A DNA stretch of 64,000 bases from Antedon mediterranea (lineage: Eukaryota > Echinodermata > Crinoidea > Comatulida > Antedonidae), in NCBI RefSeq assembly GCF_964355755.1, contig NC_092674.1:2857001-2921000 (forward strand), given 5' to 3'. The position numbers were made by a program, and so were the translations under genes. Below the pieces are notes generated by a model. It did not search any database, was not told the DNA's origin, and saw nothing but the letters and a program-made list of their open reading frames with translations. Below are positions 11,171-21,400 of the stretch, one piece after another (within the stretch, counting starts at the first letter, position 1; each line of letters begins with the position of its first letter).

Positions 11171-13670
11171 TTACCTCCTTGAGTACTTGTGAGAATCGTG
11201 ATTCTTCCTCATGTAAGGACTTCTCGACCTTTCTCTTCTGTTACTATACAGATCATTCCTTTCATTATGTCTTTCTCTTCTTCCTTCTCTTACTCTATCT
11301 TGTTCTCTACTTTTTTCTTTTCTATTTCTTCCCTCTGTATCTCTTGTTTCTCTATCGTTCCATTCATCTTGATCTCGATCATTCCTTTCTCGTCTGTCGT
11401 GTTCTCTAGAATACCTATCATAATCTTGTTTACCACCATTTACCGAGTATCCACCTTTTCTTCTCTTCATGTCGTCTTTACGCTCATCATCATTATACCT
11501 AAGATCCGATAGTCTTTCATTATGTTCACTTTTTACTTGTCGTTGGTTAGATCGTTGGTTATATTCTTGCCGGTCGTAACCTGGGTCATATTTTTCCTGT
11601 TTTATCTTCACCCGTTGTTGTTCCTCCTCGCTGTCATCACTGCTTCCAGAACTTGAATCCTTTTTCTTTTTTTTCTTCTTTTTTGCCTTCTTTGATTTCT
11701 TTAATTTTTCTGGAAAAAATGAATCAATATGAATTAAACAAATCAGATTATGCAGAAGTGAAATTCTCAACAAAAGAAAATACTAGTACAGTACTGTTTT
11801 ATACATGGACATGATGTCATATCACTATTATATTTAAGCATATCACATATTTGGGCACATCACACTTGTTTTGTCAAACTCGTTTGATAGTGCAGACAGA
11901 GCTTTAGTAAAGTAAATACTGCATTGTACCTTTCTTTATTTTTGTAACAGGCAGTAATAATTCTTCATCTTCAGATTTGACTGGAGATGGTATTTTAGGC
12001 GCACATCCTTCTTTGTGTAGCTTTTGTAACTCCTCACCATCATTATCGTTCTCCTTCGGGGCACGATACTCATTTACGTGATCAACTCTGATAGTTCGAC
12101 CTAAAATCTAAAAGTACAAAAAGCATTCCATTACGCCTGGGAAATTCCACGTAATTCAAAGAATGATACATACACATAATTAAAATAAATTAAACAAAAT
12201 AATTAAAGTCTAAAATGAAATATATATAAATACAAAAATAGGAATTATCGTTTTGATTTAGTTTTTTTTTATATTTTGTATCTCCTACTGATACCCACAG
12301 CATTGTTATTTTTTTATTGTGTATCTCCATTGAGATCCAGTCACTGATACCCACAGCATTGTAATTTTTTCAGTGCTTATTTTATTTTTTATCTCCATTG
12401 AGATCCAGCCACTGATACCCACAGCATTGTCATTTTTTCAGTGCTTATTTTATTTTGTATCTCCATTGAGATCTAGCCACTGATACCCACAGCATTGTCA
12501 TTTTTTCAGTGCTTATTTTATTTTGTATCTCCATTGAGATCCAGCCAATTTGCCTTTGAATGTATTTGATATACTGTGACTGTGATGGTTGATACCTTGA
12601 AACCGTTTAGATTGTCGACTGCAAGTATTGTGCTGCGCTGGTCTTCATATGCAATGAAGCAAAACCCTTGTGATTTTCCTGTTTTCTTATCTCTAACAAG
12701 GTTTATGTTGACAATTTCACCATATCTATAAAAAAAAAACCATAGTTAGTATATAATTTATCACTCTGGCTGCAAATTTTATTTTATTCTAAATATTATA
12801 ATAGATGTAAATGTATTATCAATTCCTACAAAAAAAAAAGATTTATATGTCACATATTCAATTTAAAAAGACAATTGAGTTGAGACTATTGCATACACAC
12901 AAAGTAGGACATTTGTTGGGACTTACTGCGAAAATATGCATAACACGTCTCCCTCTGTCAGATCGAAAGGAAGCCCTCCAATGTAGATATAGGCACTGTC
13001 CTTGTACTGCTGGTGCCAAGACTGTTTAGAAGAAATGCCATACTCAGCCTCCAACTCGTTTAACTTATTAATGTTCTTAATATTTGTCAAAGGACTGTAA
13101 AAAATACAAATTTATACATTTTAATACTCTCTACTAACTAGCTAGGGTCTAGCCTAGTAGTAGGCCTACTATCTAGGCCTAGGCCTAAATAAGGGCTAGG
13201 CTAATAAGACGAAATAATATTAGGCCTAGCTAGCCTAGCCTAGCTAGTAGGCCTACTAGTACTATAATAATAATTTAAGTTCTAATTATTATCAATATGC
13301 CTCGGTCTAGCTAGCTAGGCCCACTCTAATAGTTATCCGATACTAGCTAGGCTAAAAGTCTATCAGGGGACCTACCTTGCTAGGCTTAGTCCCTTAGGCT
13401 TAAACCACTGTACATGCAGTATTGTCGCGGCCGCATATAGGCCTAGCCTTCGTTCCTTCCTAGTTTGTTGTCGCTGGGACGATGTTCACGAAACGGTAGG
13501 CCTAGCTCTAACTAACTAGAAAATATGGTTATTTTTGTAACATAATAGCATTATATAGTGCTAGAAACCGTACTATGATGTACATTGATTATTATTATCC
13601 TTTAAAATATCATTTTTCTAGTTTAATTGATGTAACAATTATCAATATTACGACACTAAACTTACTTCAT
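11171..13670 (-). CDS. RBMX2: RNA-binding motif protein X-linked 2 (spliceosomal Ist3/Snu17 homologue)
   Basis: Five exons: 13666-13670 (only ATGAA), 12927-13094, 12596-12725, 11930-12107 and 11171-11709, all GT-AG, giving 339 aa. The five-base first coding exon, donor GTAAGT, yields Met-Asn-Pro-Leu-Thr, as in vertebrate RBMX2. One RRM spans about 35-115, with RNP2 IYIGGL (38-43) and RNP1 KSQGFCFI (75-82), followed by TIRVDHV. The tail (about 165-339) is a poly-Lys run, an acidic Ser stretch and an Arg/Asp/Glu-rich RS-like region. The family is the human counterpart of yeast Ist3, part of the RES complex of the activated spliceosome. Intron 3 (12108-12595) holds a 68-bp minisatellite and intron 4 a MITE fragment. 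It is head to head with the CCDC160-like gene. Confidence 0.93.
11803..11906. mobile_element. CTCTGTC-family MITE, left end lost, RBMX2 intron 4
   Basis: From GGACATGATGTCATATCACT to the intact right end GTTTGATAGTGCAGACAGAG. The left third of the consensus is missing. Confidence 0.8.
12278..12545. repeat. 68-bp minisatellite in RBMX2 intron 3
   Basis: About four copies of a unit containing GTATCTCCATTGAGATCCAG, CACTGATACCCACAGCATTG and TTTTTTCAGTGCTTATTTTA. The same unit forms an array at 31645-31955 and a lone diverged copy lies near 33985-34025. Confidence 0.85.
13130..13520. repeat. TAGGCCTA / CTAGCTAG-rich low-complexity segment
   Basis: Intron 1 of RBMX2 is dense in overlapping palindromes such as TAGGCCTA, AGGCCTAG, CTAGCTAG and CTAGCCTAG. 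The octamer recurs singly across the window, for example near 24553, 32658, 35297, 54287, 56864 and 60289. Confidence 0.6.
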
Positions 13671-14258
13671 GTTTACGATACGATTACGGCAACTTCTTCA
13701 AATGTATGCGATTTTCGATGTATTAATTAAGAAAACAAGATTTAAAATGTTCATACAATTTAATTTATTTACATAAATTTATATTTAATCATGGTTGAAC
13801 TATAAAAAATATTAATAATTTTCGATAAATTATAGAAAACAAAATCTGTCTAAATTTATTTAAAAGTTTAATTTAAATGAAATTAAAGAGAATCACCTCC
13901 TAAGACAGGTCTTTATCACATCCACTGAAATGTTAAGTTGTTTTGTAAAGGGAAAACAGGTTGTTTGAATTTTGTGTTTTTTATCCGCAGTATTTTCTGT
14001 TTTTACTGTTTTTTAGGACATTTCTTAACAAAATTAAATCTGTGAGTGGTCATTGATAATAGGTGAAATACTATATTTATGTTTATTGAAAATGGCCATC
14101 CATTAATTAAAACTCTGTTGATTGGTTAGTAATAGTATTGTATTTGTAAGTGTTGTACACAAATTAATATTTATAGTAGACCTACTGTGTCCGTAGGCCA
14201 ACAATTGTAATCTAATTATATAATTATTATGAAATATTTTGCAGAATACTGTGACAAA
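13671..14258. promoter_or_regulatory. Divergent intergenic region between RBMX2 and the CCDC160-like gene
   Basis: The two start codons point away from each other and lie 588 bp apart, so both promoters must overlap or lie in 5' UTR introns. A likely acceptor (ATTTTGCAG, ending 14244) sits 15 bp before the CCDC160-like ATG, so that gene probably has an upstream non-coding exon here. No clear TATA box is visible. Confidence 0.5.
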
Positions 14259-15191
14259 ATGGCACAACACTGGGTTGAAGAATTATTCCCGCCAACATTC
14301 AAGTATAACAGTCTTGGCGAACTATTAACCAATGAAAAGCAACTACAAGAGATGAAAACGACTAAATTTGAACCATGCACAAACTCCAGAACATCTGAGC
14401 CAATTGACAAAATATACGATCGTGTACGGTTATCATACAATAACGACGTGGAAGCAAGAAAGCAGAAATGTATCCAAGTTGGAAATCCACTAAGAAAATC
14501 TCAACAGAAATCTACAATTGAATCGCCAACTGTTTCTACCACCGCCACCAACGAAGATTCCTGTCTATGGACGAATTATGAGATGAAAATTCTGCGGGGC
14601 TCTTATCAAACAATGAAAACAGAAAAATGTAAAATTGAACAAGAGTTGAAAGTTTTAAAAAGTGCTTTAAAAGAGAAAGAAGAAAAACTTAAACTTTATC
14701 GCAAAAAGTTTGAAAATAAATGTAAAGTTGTGAAAAGATTATCTGAAGAAAATGCGCATAAAGAAATAGAGTGTAACGACCTTTGTAAGGAATTAAAAGC
14801 AGCGCAGTCCGTTGAAGTATTTTTACGTGAAGATATTGCAGATTTAGAAAATCAGAAACACTCGCAACAAAAAGTTATTGGAGGATTACGAAAAGATTTG
14901 GCGCAAGAGAAGAGAAATCGTACGCAAATTAGTCTCGATTTGGCAGAAATTCAACAGAAGTTTGAGCATGAAAGTGAACTTCGGGAAGAAAGAATACGAT
15001 TGGAATACGAAATTGAAATTAAAAAACTTTGTAAACAAATTGATAAGTTAGTAAAAGAGCTGGATAAAGAGAAAAATGATCATGTGATCAGTAAAAAAGG
15101 ACTTGACCACTTGAGGGCTCACTTTGCAGGAATAATTGACATTACTAATGAGGACAACACTAATGAATTAAACAAATTTACTTTATACTAA
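14259..15191 (+). CDS. CCDC160: CCDC160-like coiled-coil protein
   Basis: A single coding exon of 310 aa from the ATG at 14259. An ATG at 14229 in the same frame would add ten residues, but it precedes the likely acceptor ending at 14244. The N-terminus (MAQHWVEELFPPTF) resembles the start of vertebrate CCDC160. After a polar linker, most of residues 110-290 is charged heptad-like coiled coil (KEKEEKLKLYRKKFENKCK and similar). The C-terminal block with KKLCKQIDKLVKELDKEK and LDHLRAHFAG matches the conserved end of that family. CCDC160 has no known biochemical role. The AATAAA at 15240-15245 lies about 50 bp after the stop. Assignment is by remembered similarity; another coiled-coil family is possible. 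Confidence 0.68.
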   Translation: MAQHWVEELFPPTFKYNSLGELLTNEKQLQEMKTTKFEPCTNSRTSEPIDKIYDRVRLSYNNDVEARKQKCIQVGNPLRKSQQKSTIESPTVSTTATNEDSCLWTNYEMKILRGSYQTMKTEKCKIEQELKVLKSALKEKEEKLKLYRKKFENKCKVVKRLSEENAHKEIECNDLCKELKAAQSVEVFLREDIADLENQKHSQQKVIGGLRKDLAQEKRNRTQISLDLAEIQQKFEHESELREERIRLEYEIEIKKLCKQIDKLVKELDKEKNDHVISKKGLDHLRAHFAGIIDITNEDNTNELNKFTLY

Positions 15192-15245
15192 AACCAAACC
15201 AATACTACAGTATATGAATTAATTTTGAAATTTTAAAGCAATAAA

Positions 15246-16400
15246 ATATTAAATACAGATAGTTAATAAATTGAAGACTTTTTATTACTCGTGGTACCTG
15301 AGTCTAGAAATCTGTCATCTTCTCTTCCATCAGACACTATTGAGTAAAAAGTGCGATTTATAAAGTACTACTCCTCCCTTATCCGTTGTAGTATTGAGCT
15401 GGGATTTAGCATGAATATACTACAGGGACATGTCCTCAAAGCTATAGGTTTTTTAATTTCAAACCGGATGCAGCCATATGACATCTCGAAGATGGTACCG
15501 TATAGCCGTATTTGGTAGTGAGGTTATTGATGTGTATGTGACGTCACATCTCGTCTTATGACGTCATTACAGCTTCTTTTGCTGTACCCTGAGTATCGCA
15601 CATTTGTGCTTCTTCTAGAGAATTAGTTTGGCAATCAAACAGTACAGTTAGTACAAGCAATATTGCTATTCGCTATCATCTGTCTATTCCGCACCATCGT
15701 TTAAATATTTCACCAATCACCACTCCCCATATCTCATAATTCAATTTCAATAAAAATACAAACAACTTTTAGCATCAACAATCAATCACAAAGGTTGGCA
15801 GACATTACATAATATTAATAAAGTGATAAAGATTGTAAGAATGGGGCAAGGCAGATCTTTACAGATATTGTTGCCATCTGCTTCAAATTAATTATCATTA
15901 ACACTAATTAAAATTCTGTAATCTTAATTTATTATGCAAATAAAATTAATTTACTTGCCAATGTATGTTAATTATTTTATTGTGATTACTAATTAAACAT
16001 GTCACAGATGTATTTTGTTCAACAAACTGCTGACCAATTTGTATCACAAGTTATTTTACTGGCTACTGGTGTGGTAACCATTATTAAGTTTATGCTTACA
16101 TAGGCGCTCCATACTTAAAAGGTAAGTCAACTATATTAAGCAGTCAAGTAATTTTGGTTTTAATAAAGATTTTTCTTTCATATTCTGTATGCCTACAAAT
16201 ATATTACTATCTTCAATACAAGGTTTTCACTATGAGTTAAAATTTTTCATTCAGAAAAACTAAATGGGGTTGGGGTACTAGTGGGGAATGGCCAAAAAAT
16301 GTGGAAATGCAGTTTAGTGCTGAACTTAACCTGATGGAGGGTTCTACCACCAGTTTTGATTTAAAAAAAAAAATTTCTTATTACTGATGCATTTGTTCTT
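15246..16400. other. Intergenic stretch without a recognised gene
   Basis: No coding frame worth calling and no repeat with clear ends. The right end ends in a pyrimidine tract and acceptor (TTGTTCTTCTCAG, 16393-16405), implying a 5' UTR exon of the next gene somewhere to the left. Confidence 0.4.
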
Positions 16401-16412
16401 CTCAGTATTGCA

Positions 16413-16838
16413 ATGGGTTTGAAAACAAACAAGTTGATCGTATTTCTGGCAATAAACGCAATTCTTTATCAGTCGGTTTGTGAAGCAAGCTTGCGTACCA
16501 AATTCCTTGGAGTTGCTTCACAAAGTAGCAGATCCAAGCGAAATTCTTTTGAGGGAATTTCAAATAACTTAATCCAACGCACTAAACGCAACAATGCAGT
16601 GGAACGTATCTTGATGCGTTATTGTCGGGATGATTCTGCCAAGGTGACTGGAACTACGACCACATCAAGTAACATGAGGAAAGGCAATCTGAATTGCATG
16701 CTGAAACAACTGTTTGAGAAATTGGCTGAAAAACAGGAAGTAACTCCTGCTGGTAACGCACAGACGGCAGTGACGCATACTGGTGGACAAAACTCTTTGA
16801 AGATCAACGATATCTTGGAAAAGTTCCAGCAGTTTTGA
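16413..16838 (+). CDS. Unrecognised secreted pro-peptide with two furin-type sites
   Basis: A 141-aa frame whose ATG lies 7 bases after a strong acceptor (TTCTTCTCAG). I do not recognise the family. Residues 1-25 form a signal peptide (hydrophobic core about 8-19, cleavage near VCEA). Two consensus furin/prohormone-convertase sites follow: RSKR (40-43) and RTKR (56-59). Cleavage would release a 12-residue peptide (44-55) and an 82-residue C-terminal chain with exactly two cysteines (71 and 95), likely one disulphide, and amphipathic stretches around RILMRY and MLKQLFEKLAEK. There is no C-terminal Gly-Lys-Arg amidation motif at the shorter peptide. The layout fits a hormone, neuropeptide or small cytokine precursor; the function is inference. 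The coding exon ends 13 bp before a MITE. Confidence 0.75.
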   Translation: MGLKTNKLIVFLAINAILYQSVCEASLRTKFLGVASQSSRSKRNSFEGISNNLIQRTKRNNAVERILMRYCRDDSAKVTGTTTTSSNMRKGNLNCMLKQLFEKLAEKQEVTPAGNAQTAVTHTGGQNSLKINDILEKFQQF

Positions 16839-16846
16839 TAGAAGTA

Positions 16847-16852
16847 AATAAA
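16847..16852 (+). terminator. Poly(A) signal formed at the gene/MITE junction
   Basis: AATAAA lies 8 bases after the TGA stop. Its last two A residues are the first two bases of the adjacent MITE end (AAGCTCTGTCTAC), so the element may have helped create the hexamer. Confidence 0.45.
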
Positions 16853-17022
16853 GCTCTGTCTACACTATCAAACTAGTTTGAAAAAAAAAAGTGTGATGTG
16901 CCCAATATGGTAGTGCTATGCCCAAATATGGTAGTGATATGACATCATCACGTCCATATACAGTATGGGCACAGTCACATGTTTTTGTCACATATGAAGT
17001 TTGATAGTGTAGACGGAGCTTA
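16851..17022. mobile_element. CTCTGTC-family MITE, complete copy
   Basis: Both inverted ends are present: AAGCTCTGTCTACACTATCA on the left and TTTGATAGTGTAGACGGAGC on the right. The interior carries the family hallmark: repeats of CCAAATATGGTAGTGATATG, then GACATCATCA, a TATGGGCACA block and TTTTTGTCACAT. It directly abuts the 3' end of the secreted-peptide gene. Confidence 0.9.
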
Positions 17023-17934
17023 AGAAAGATAAATGTACCAGTAATATCTCCCAATATATTCTTACATTAGCAGTTGAAAAACAAGTGTATACCAAAATTA
17101 TGGATTTTAAATCTGGCGTGAAAGTTAACTGTAACTATTTTTTGATTCATGACTTTATAAAAACATTTTTTTTACAAATTTGGTAAATATATGGGTTTGT
17201 TTATAGATGAAAGTTGATATTTGTCATTATTACTGTACTAGTATTATAAAATATGTACTTTTTAAATTAATAGAAAATAATACTATTAACCACAATTAAA
17301 TCTTGTGTATCATATTTATTAGCAACAGTGATCATAAACTACTGTAGGTCTAGTGTATTTGGTTATCATTAAACCACTATATCAAACATAATCTCTACGT
17401 GTACAAAACTAAAATATATATATATATCTTTATACAATACAAATAAAATTATACCCTATAAAACGACAGCAATTTCTAAAATTTGCGTACATAGTTTTCT
17501 ACGTTCATCATACTGACTTATGTACAGTTTGAGCCTCATATGCAAAATCACTTAAAATACAGTTCAAGTACATAACAAAAGTATTGCACTACAATTTATG
17601 TAAAAAATAGTTGTTTATTTGTGAAAAAATTATTAAAAACTGTAATATATCGGTTTAAATTTCTATATTTTTAAACCAATATATAACAGTGTCTATGTTC
17701 AATGGAAAGTGTCCTAGAGTATTTCATTTATTTCAATGTGGAGGGAAATTGGGTTATTGTCTGGTTGGGGCGGGTCCAAGATTTGTGCTAACAATTAATG
17801 TTAATGATATATTTTTAATAATATAAACACATTAGGCATAGAACATTAATCCTAAACCGCTCGGTGATATACTGAAATTTAATTAATTAATTTGAAACGA
17901 TAAGATGAGGAAATCTTTGAGAATGAGAAAAAGT

Positions 17935-18003
17935 CGCCCCAACCAAGATTCAAACCTGGACCTTCTGCTTGATATGCAGATGTCCTAACCATTAGACCAT
18001 ATA
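17935..18003 (-). repeat. tRNA-derived SINE head or tRNA pseudogene
   Basis: The minus strand shows an A box (TGGTCTAATGGTTAGGA), an anticodon-like stem-loop TCTGC/ATATCAA/GCAGA and a B box (GGTTTGAATC). The acceptor ends do not pair, so a working tRNA is unlikely. AT-rich sequence follows, as in a SINE body. Confidence 0.5.
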
Positions 18004-18230
18004 TATTGAAAAAATAATGTTCACATAATAGTTATTTACTTTGACCACTTTGACCATTATTTCTCCATGCTTTGACCAAAAATTGGGTCAAAACAAAATT
18101 AGTTACCTGAGAAAATAGTCCTATTGTCTTGTCGGACAATGAATTTTTAGTTAAATTTAACTGTTTATGTTGTCCTTTTGTAGTACATAAGTAGTAGTAA
18201 AGTAGTACATAATTCTATTTTGTTCACAAT

Positions 18231-18412
18231 ACACAATACTCATTGGATCTGTCATATTAGTGCTGACACAATACTCATTGGATCTGTCATATTAGTGCTG
18301 ACACAATACTCATTGGATCTGTCATATTAGTGCTGACACAATACTCATTGGATCTGTCATATTAGTGCTGACACAATACTCATTGGATCTGTCATAATAG
18401 TGCTGACATTGT
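18231..18412. repeat. 35-bp tandem repeat, 5 copies
   Basis: Unit CACAATACTCATTGGATCTG then TCATATTAGTGCTGA, nearly identical copies, one with CATAATAG. It lies just downstream of the SPFH-like gene stop codon, probably in or next to its 3' UTR. Confidence 0.92.
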
Positions 18413-18475
18413 TTTGGTAACCATTGTTTGATAATGTTTTGTACACAAGAACTGCCATGACATCTTTCTAAACCT

Positions 18476-21400
18476 CTACGACTGGTGAACATGTACGTTT
18501 GAATTTGGTGGCGCTACAACCCTCATTGTATAGTCGGGCCGAGGATGTTTACTGATCAAATACTCGGAAATGTTTACTCCTATATCTTGCAACTTGCGAT
18601 TTTTCTCAAGTTTCTGGTTGTTTTCTTTTATTTGCATCTACAAAATGAAATAATCATCATGGTTTAACAAATAAATTAACAGGGTAGACAATTAATAAAT
18701 AAATGAATTTTAATACTTTTAGTACTCAACTGTTTAATTATAAATGATTGGATGTGTTAGTGGAGCTAATTAGATAAATTATTTGGAATTAGATTAGAAG
18801 TAGATTCGAACCAAAAATCACACTTTGTGGAAGGTTACCTCAATCTTTGCCATCTCTTCTTCTTTATGCTGTTGCACTTTGTCATGGTGAGCTTTCTTCG
18901 CTACTTCTAACTCATAATTCCGAGATTGCCTATAAAAAAAGAATTAATACAAAAAAGTTCATCTATGTAATTAAGGTTGTTGTATGTCTTCTATTTTAAA
19001 TCAACTTAGTACAATGAATTATAAACTAAACAAATTATCACAAATATGTATAAAACATATAAAGCAAATTAAGGAAGTTTGGTTGAAAAAAAAAACTCAC
19101 AATTCTAACTCTTGTGTATGCTTTAGTGTACCTATCTCCAGTTGTTGCTCTGATAAATAAAAATGTATTTTAATAATAATATAGTTATCTGTTATTTTAT
19201 AGCTGGGGTATGTTGAGTACAAAGTAGGATAATCTATTTACAGTACAATTGTTATAGGTAATCGTCTCTCTATACTATCAAACTTTATTTGACAAAAAAA
19301 TGTGATGACATCATATCACTACCGTATTTGGGATTATCACACCTTTTTTGTCAAACTAGTTTGATAGTGTGGACAGAGCTTTATAGAAGGTAGAGACTAA
19401 CTTAGTGTGCTCTGGCTAATTTCGCTCTTCAACTTCATGTCGGTCAAAGACTGCTCCTGTTCTTCAGTTTCCATCTATGAATATAAAAACATATTACTAA
19501 TTTAAGTATAAACATCAAAAGTGCTTAAAATATAATATACAAAGAGATATATGTTGTATCAAACTATAAGAAATGAAACTTTCTTTTAAGAAAATGTAAA
19601 TAATAAATTCTAACCATAAGTTTTAAACGAGTCCTAGTTTCTACAGACTTATGGTGAAGTTGTTCTAGTGCAGCGTTGGCGTGGTAACCACGAAATACGA
19701 CCTTTGACACTGTATATCCAATCAACTTGCTTCGTTCCATCAATTCTGGATAGCTCTCCACTTTGTTCAACTCACCGCATTTGGTGTTGAATTCTTCGTA
19801 GGTTACTTGTGAGGTAAAGGTCACGACATCAGCAGAAACATCACTTAAATTGAAATTGGCATAATTGTAATGAATAAACATGATTTATTCACAACAATAT
19901 TGTCTACACCATATATGGTAGTGATATTCCCAAATATGGTAGTGATATGACATCATCATGTCCATATATGGGCACATCACATTTTTTTGTCACATAAGGT
20001 ATGATAGCAAAATTAAACATAGATAAATTATTATCAGATGTTTTGCTTATATGCTTATATATTTATGAACCCCGTCTTATAATGTTTGTTTTGTTAAAAT
20101 TATAATTACTATCTTTTTAGGGACCACATTGGAATTAAGTTGTTTTACTTTAAACGACTTTATGTGTTTTCCTGTGCATCGTCAGACTTCATTAATCCCG
20201 CCATTTTTATTTGCTTTTTTGATGTATTTTAATATTTAAGGTGATAATATATATTATTGATGTATTTTTAATGTTATGTATTGAGATGCCAAATAAATGA
20301 AAGAAAAAAAGAAAATAGCATAGACAGAGCTTAAGATAAATTCTAATTAGCATAATTGTAATGAATAAACATGACTTACTAAATGAGAAAACTTACTTAA
20401 TGAGATCTGCAATGGGGTCTGAAGTTCTTGAAAGCTGTTAAATTAAGACAAATTTGTACCTTATTATTATTAAAATTAAGATTTACAGTTTATTAAATGT
20501 TTTAAATTAAAATATAAAAAATAATTGCATACCATGAGTTCAATATCACTAAGTTCAAAGAAAATCATTAATTTAACTCTCAACAAAGCGTCATCTTTTG
20601 TTCGGACATCTTCCACCTACAAAATAAAAATATCTTCTACGTTATTTTCTCTTATATAAAATAATTCTGATAATTATTCTTGTTTATTATTAACAGCACT
20701 TACGTTTTGTTGAAAAAAAATTGTTAACAGAAATTTTAAATCCAGAACATTTCAGTAGAGTGCAGGAGAGGATAAAAAACGGAAGTATATATATTAACTT
20801 AATTTTAATATTTAAATTTTGCAAAAATGTTTTGACAATTACTGTATTAAAAATATGTTGAAAAGTAGGATTGTACACACATTAAAGTAGAGTTGATCCG
20901 GAATAACCCAAAGCTTTTTGAAATTCAGAATTCCCGGAAGCTTCCTTGTTTTATTACTTGGATCTGTACCATGCCATGAAAACTCATGGAGCCTAGAGAT
21001 AATATTGACATAGAAATAAATTAAAACAAAAAAATAATGCATAAGACATATTGAAAGGTGAGGAGCAAATGAAGCTTGTACACATTAAAGCAAAATATTT
21101 TTTTTTAAAGTTTTTTTAAATGTAGAAGTGAGGCAGTCACTGTGATAAATAATTGCATAATTGGTTAAAGAGTATAATACAAATGTAGTTACTGCAGTAA
21201 CTGCAGTAGAATAATTTTGAAATGGTCCTTTGTAAACACCTCAATAAATTCAATAATTTCAGAAAACGAAATTTTTTATTTTAAAATTGTTGGCCATAAC
21301 ACACACCATTCATTGGATTTTGGAGAGAAGAGAGTCGGACCATACTGGAGCCTTCGAGTCATTTGACCTTTTTCATCGGATCCGTAGACAACGACGACCT

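Noticed and set aside
17935-18003. tRNA gene on the minus strand
   Set aside because: A and B boxes and an anticodon-like arm are present but the acceptor stem does not pair; better read as a SINE head or pseudogene.
18231-18412. CRISPR-like array
   Set aside because: Repeats are directly adjacent with no spacers, in a eukaryotic intron-rich genome; it is a minisatellite.
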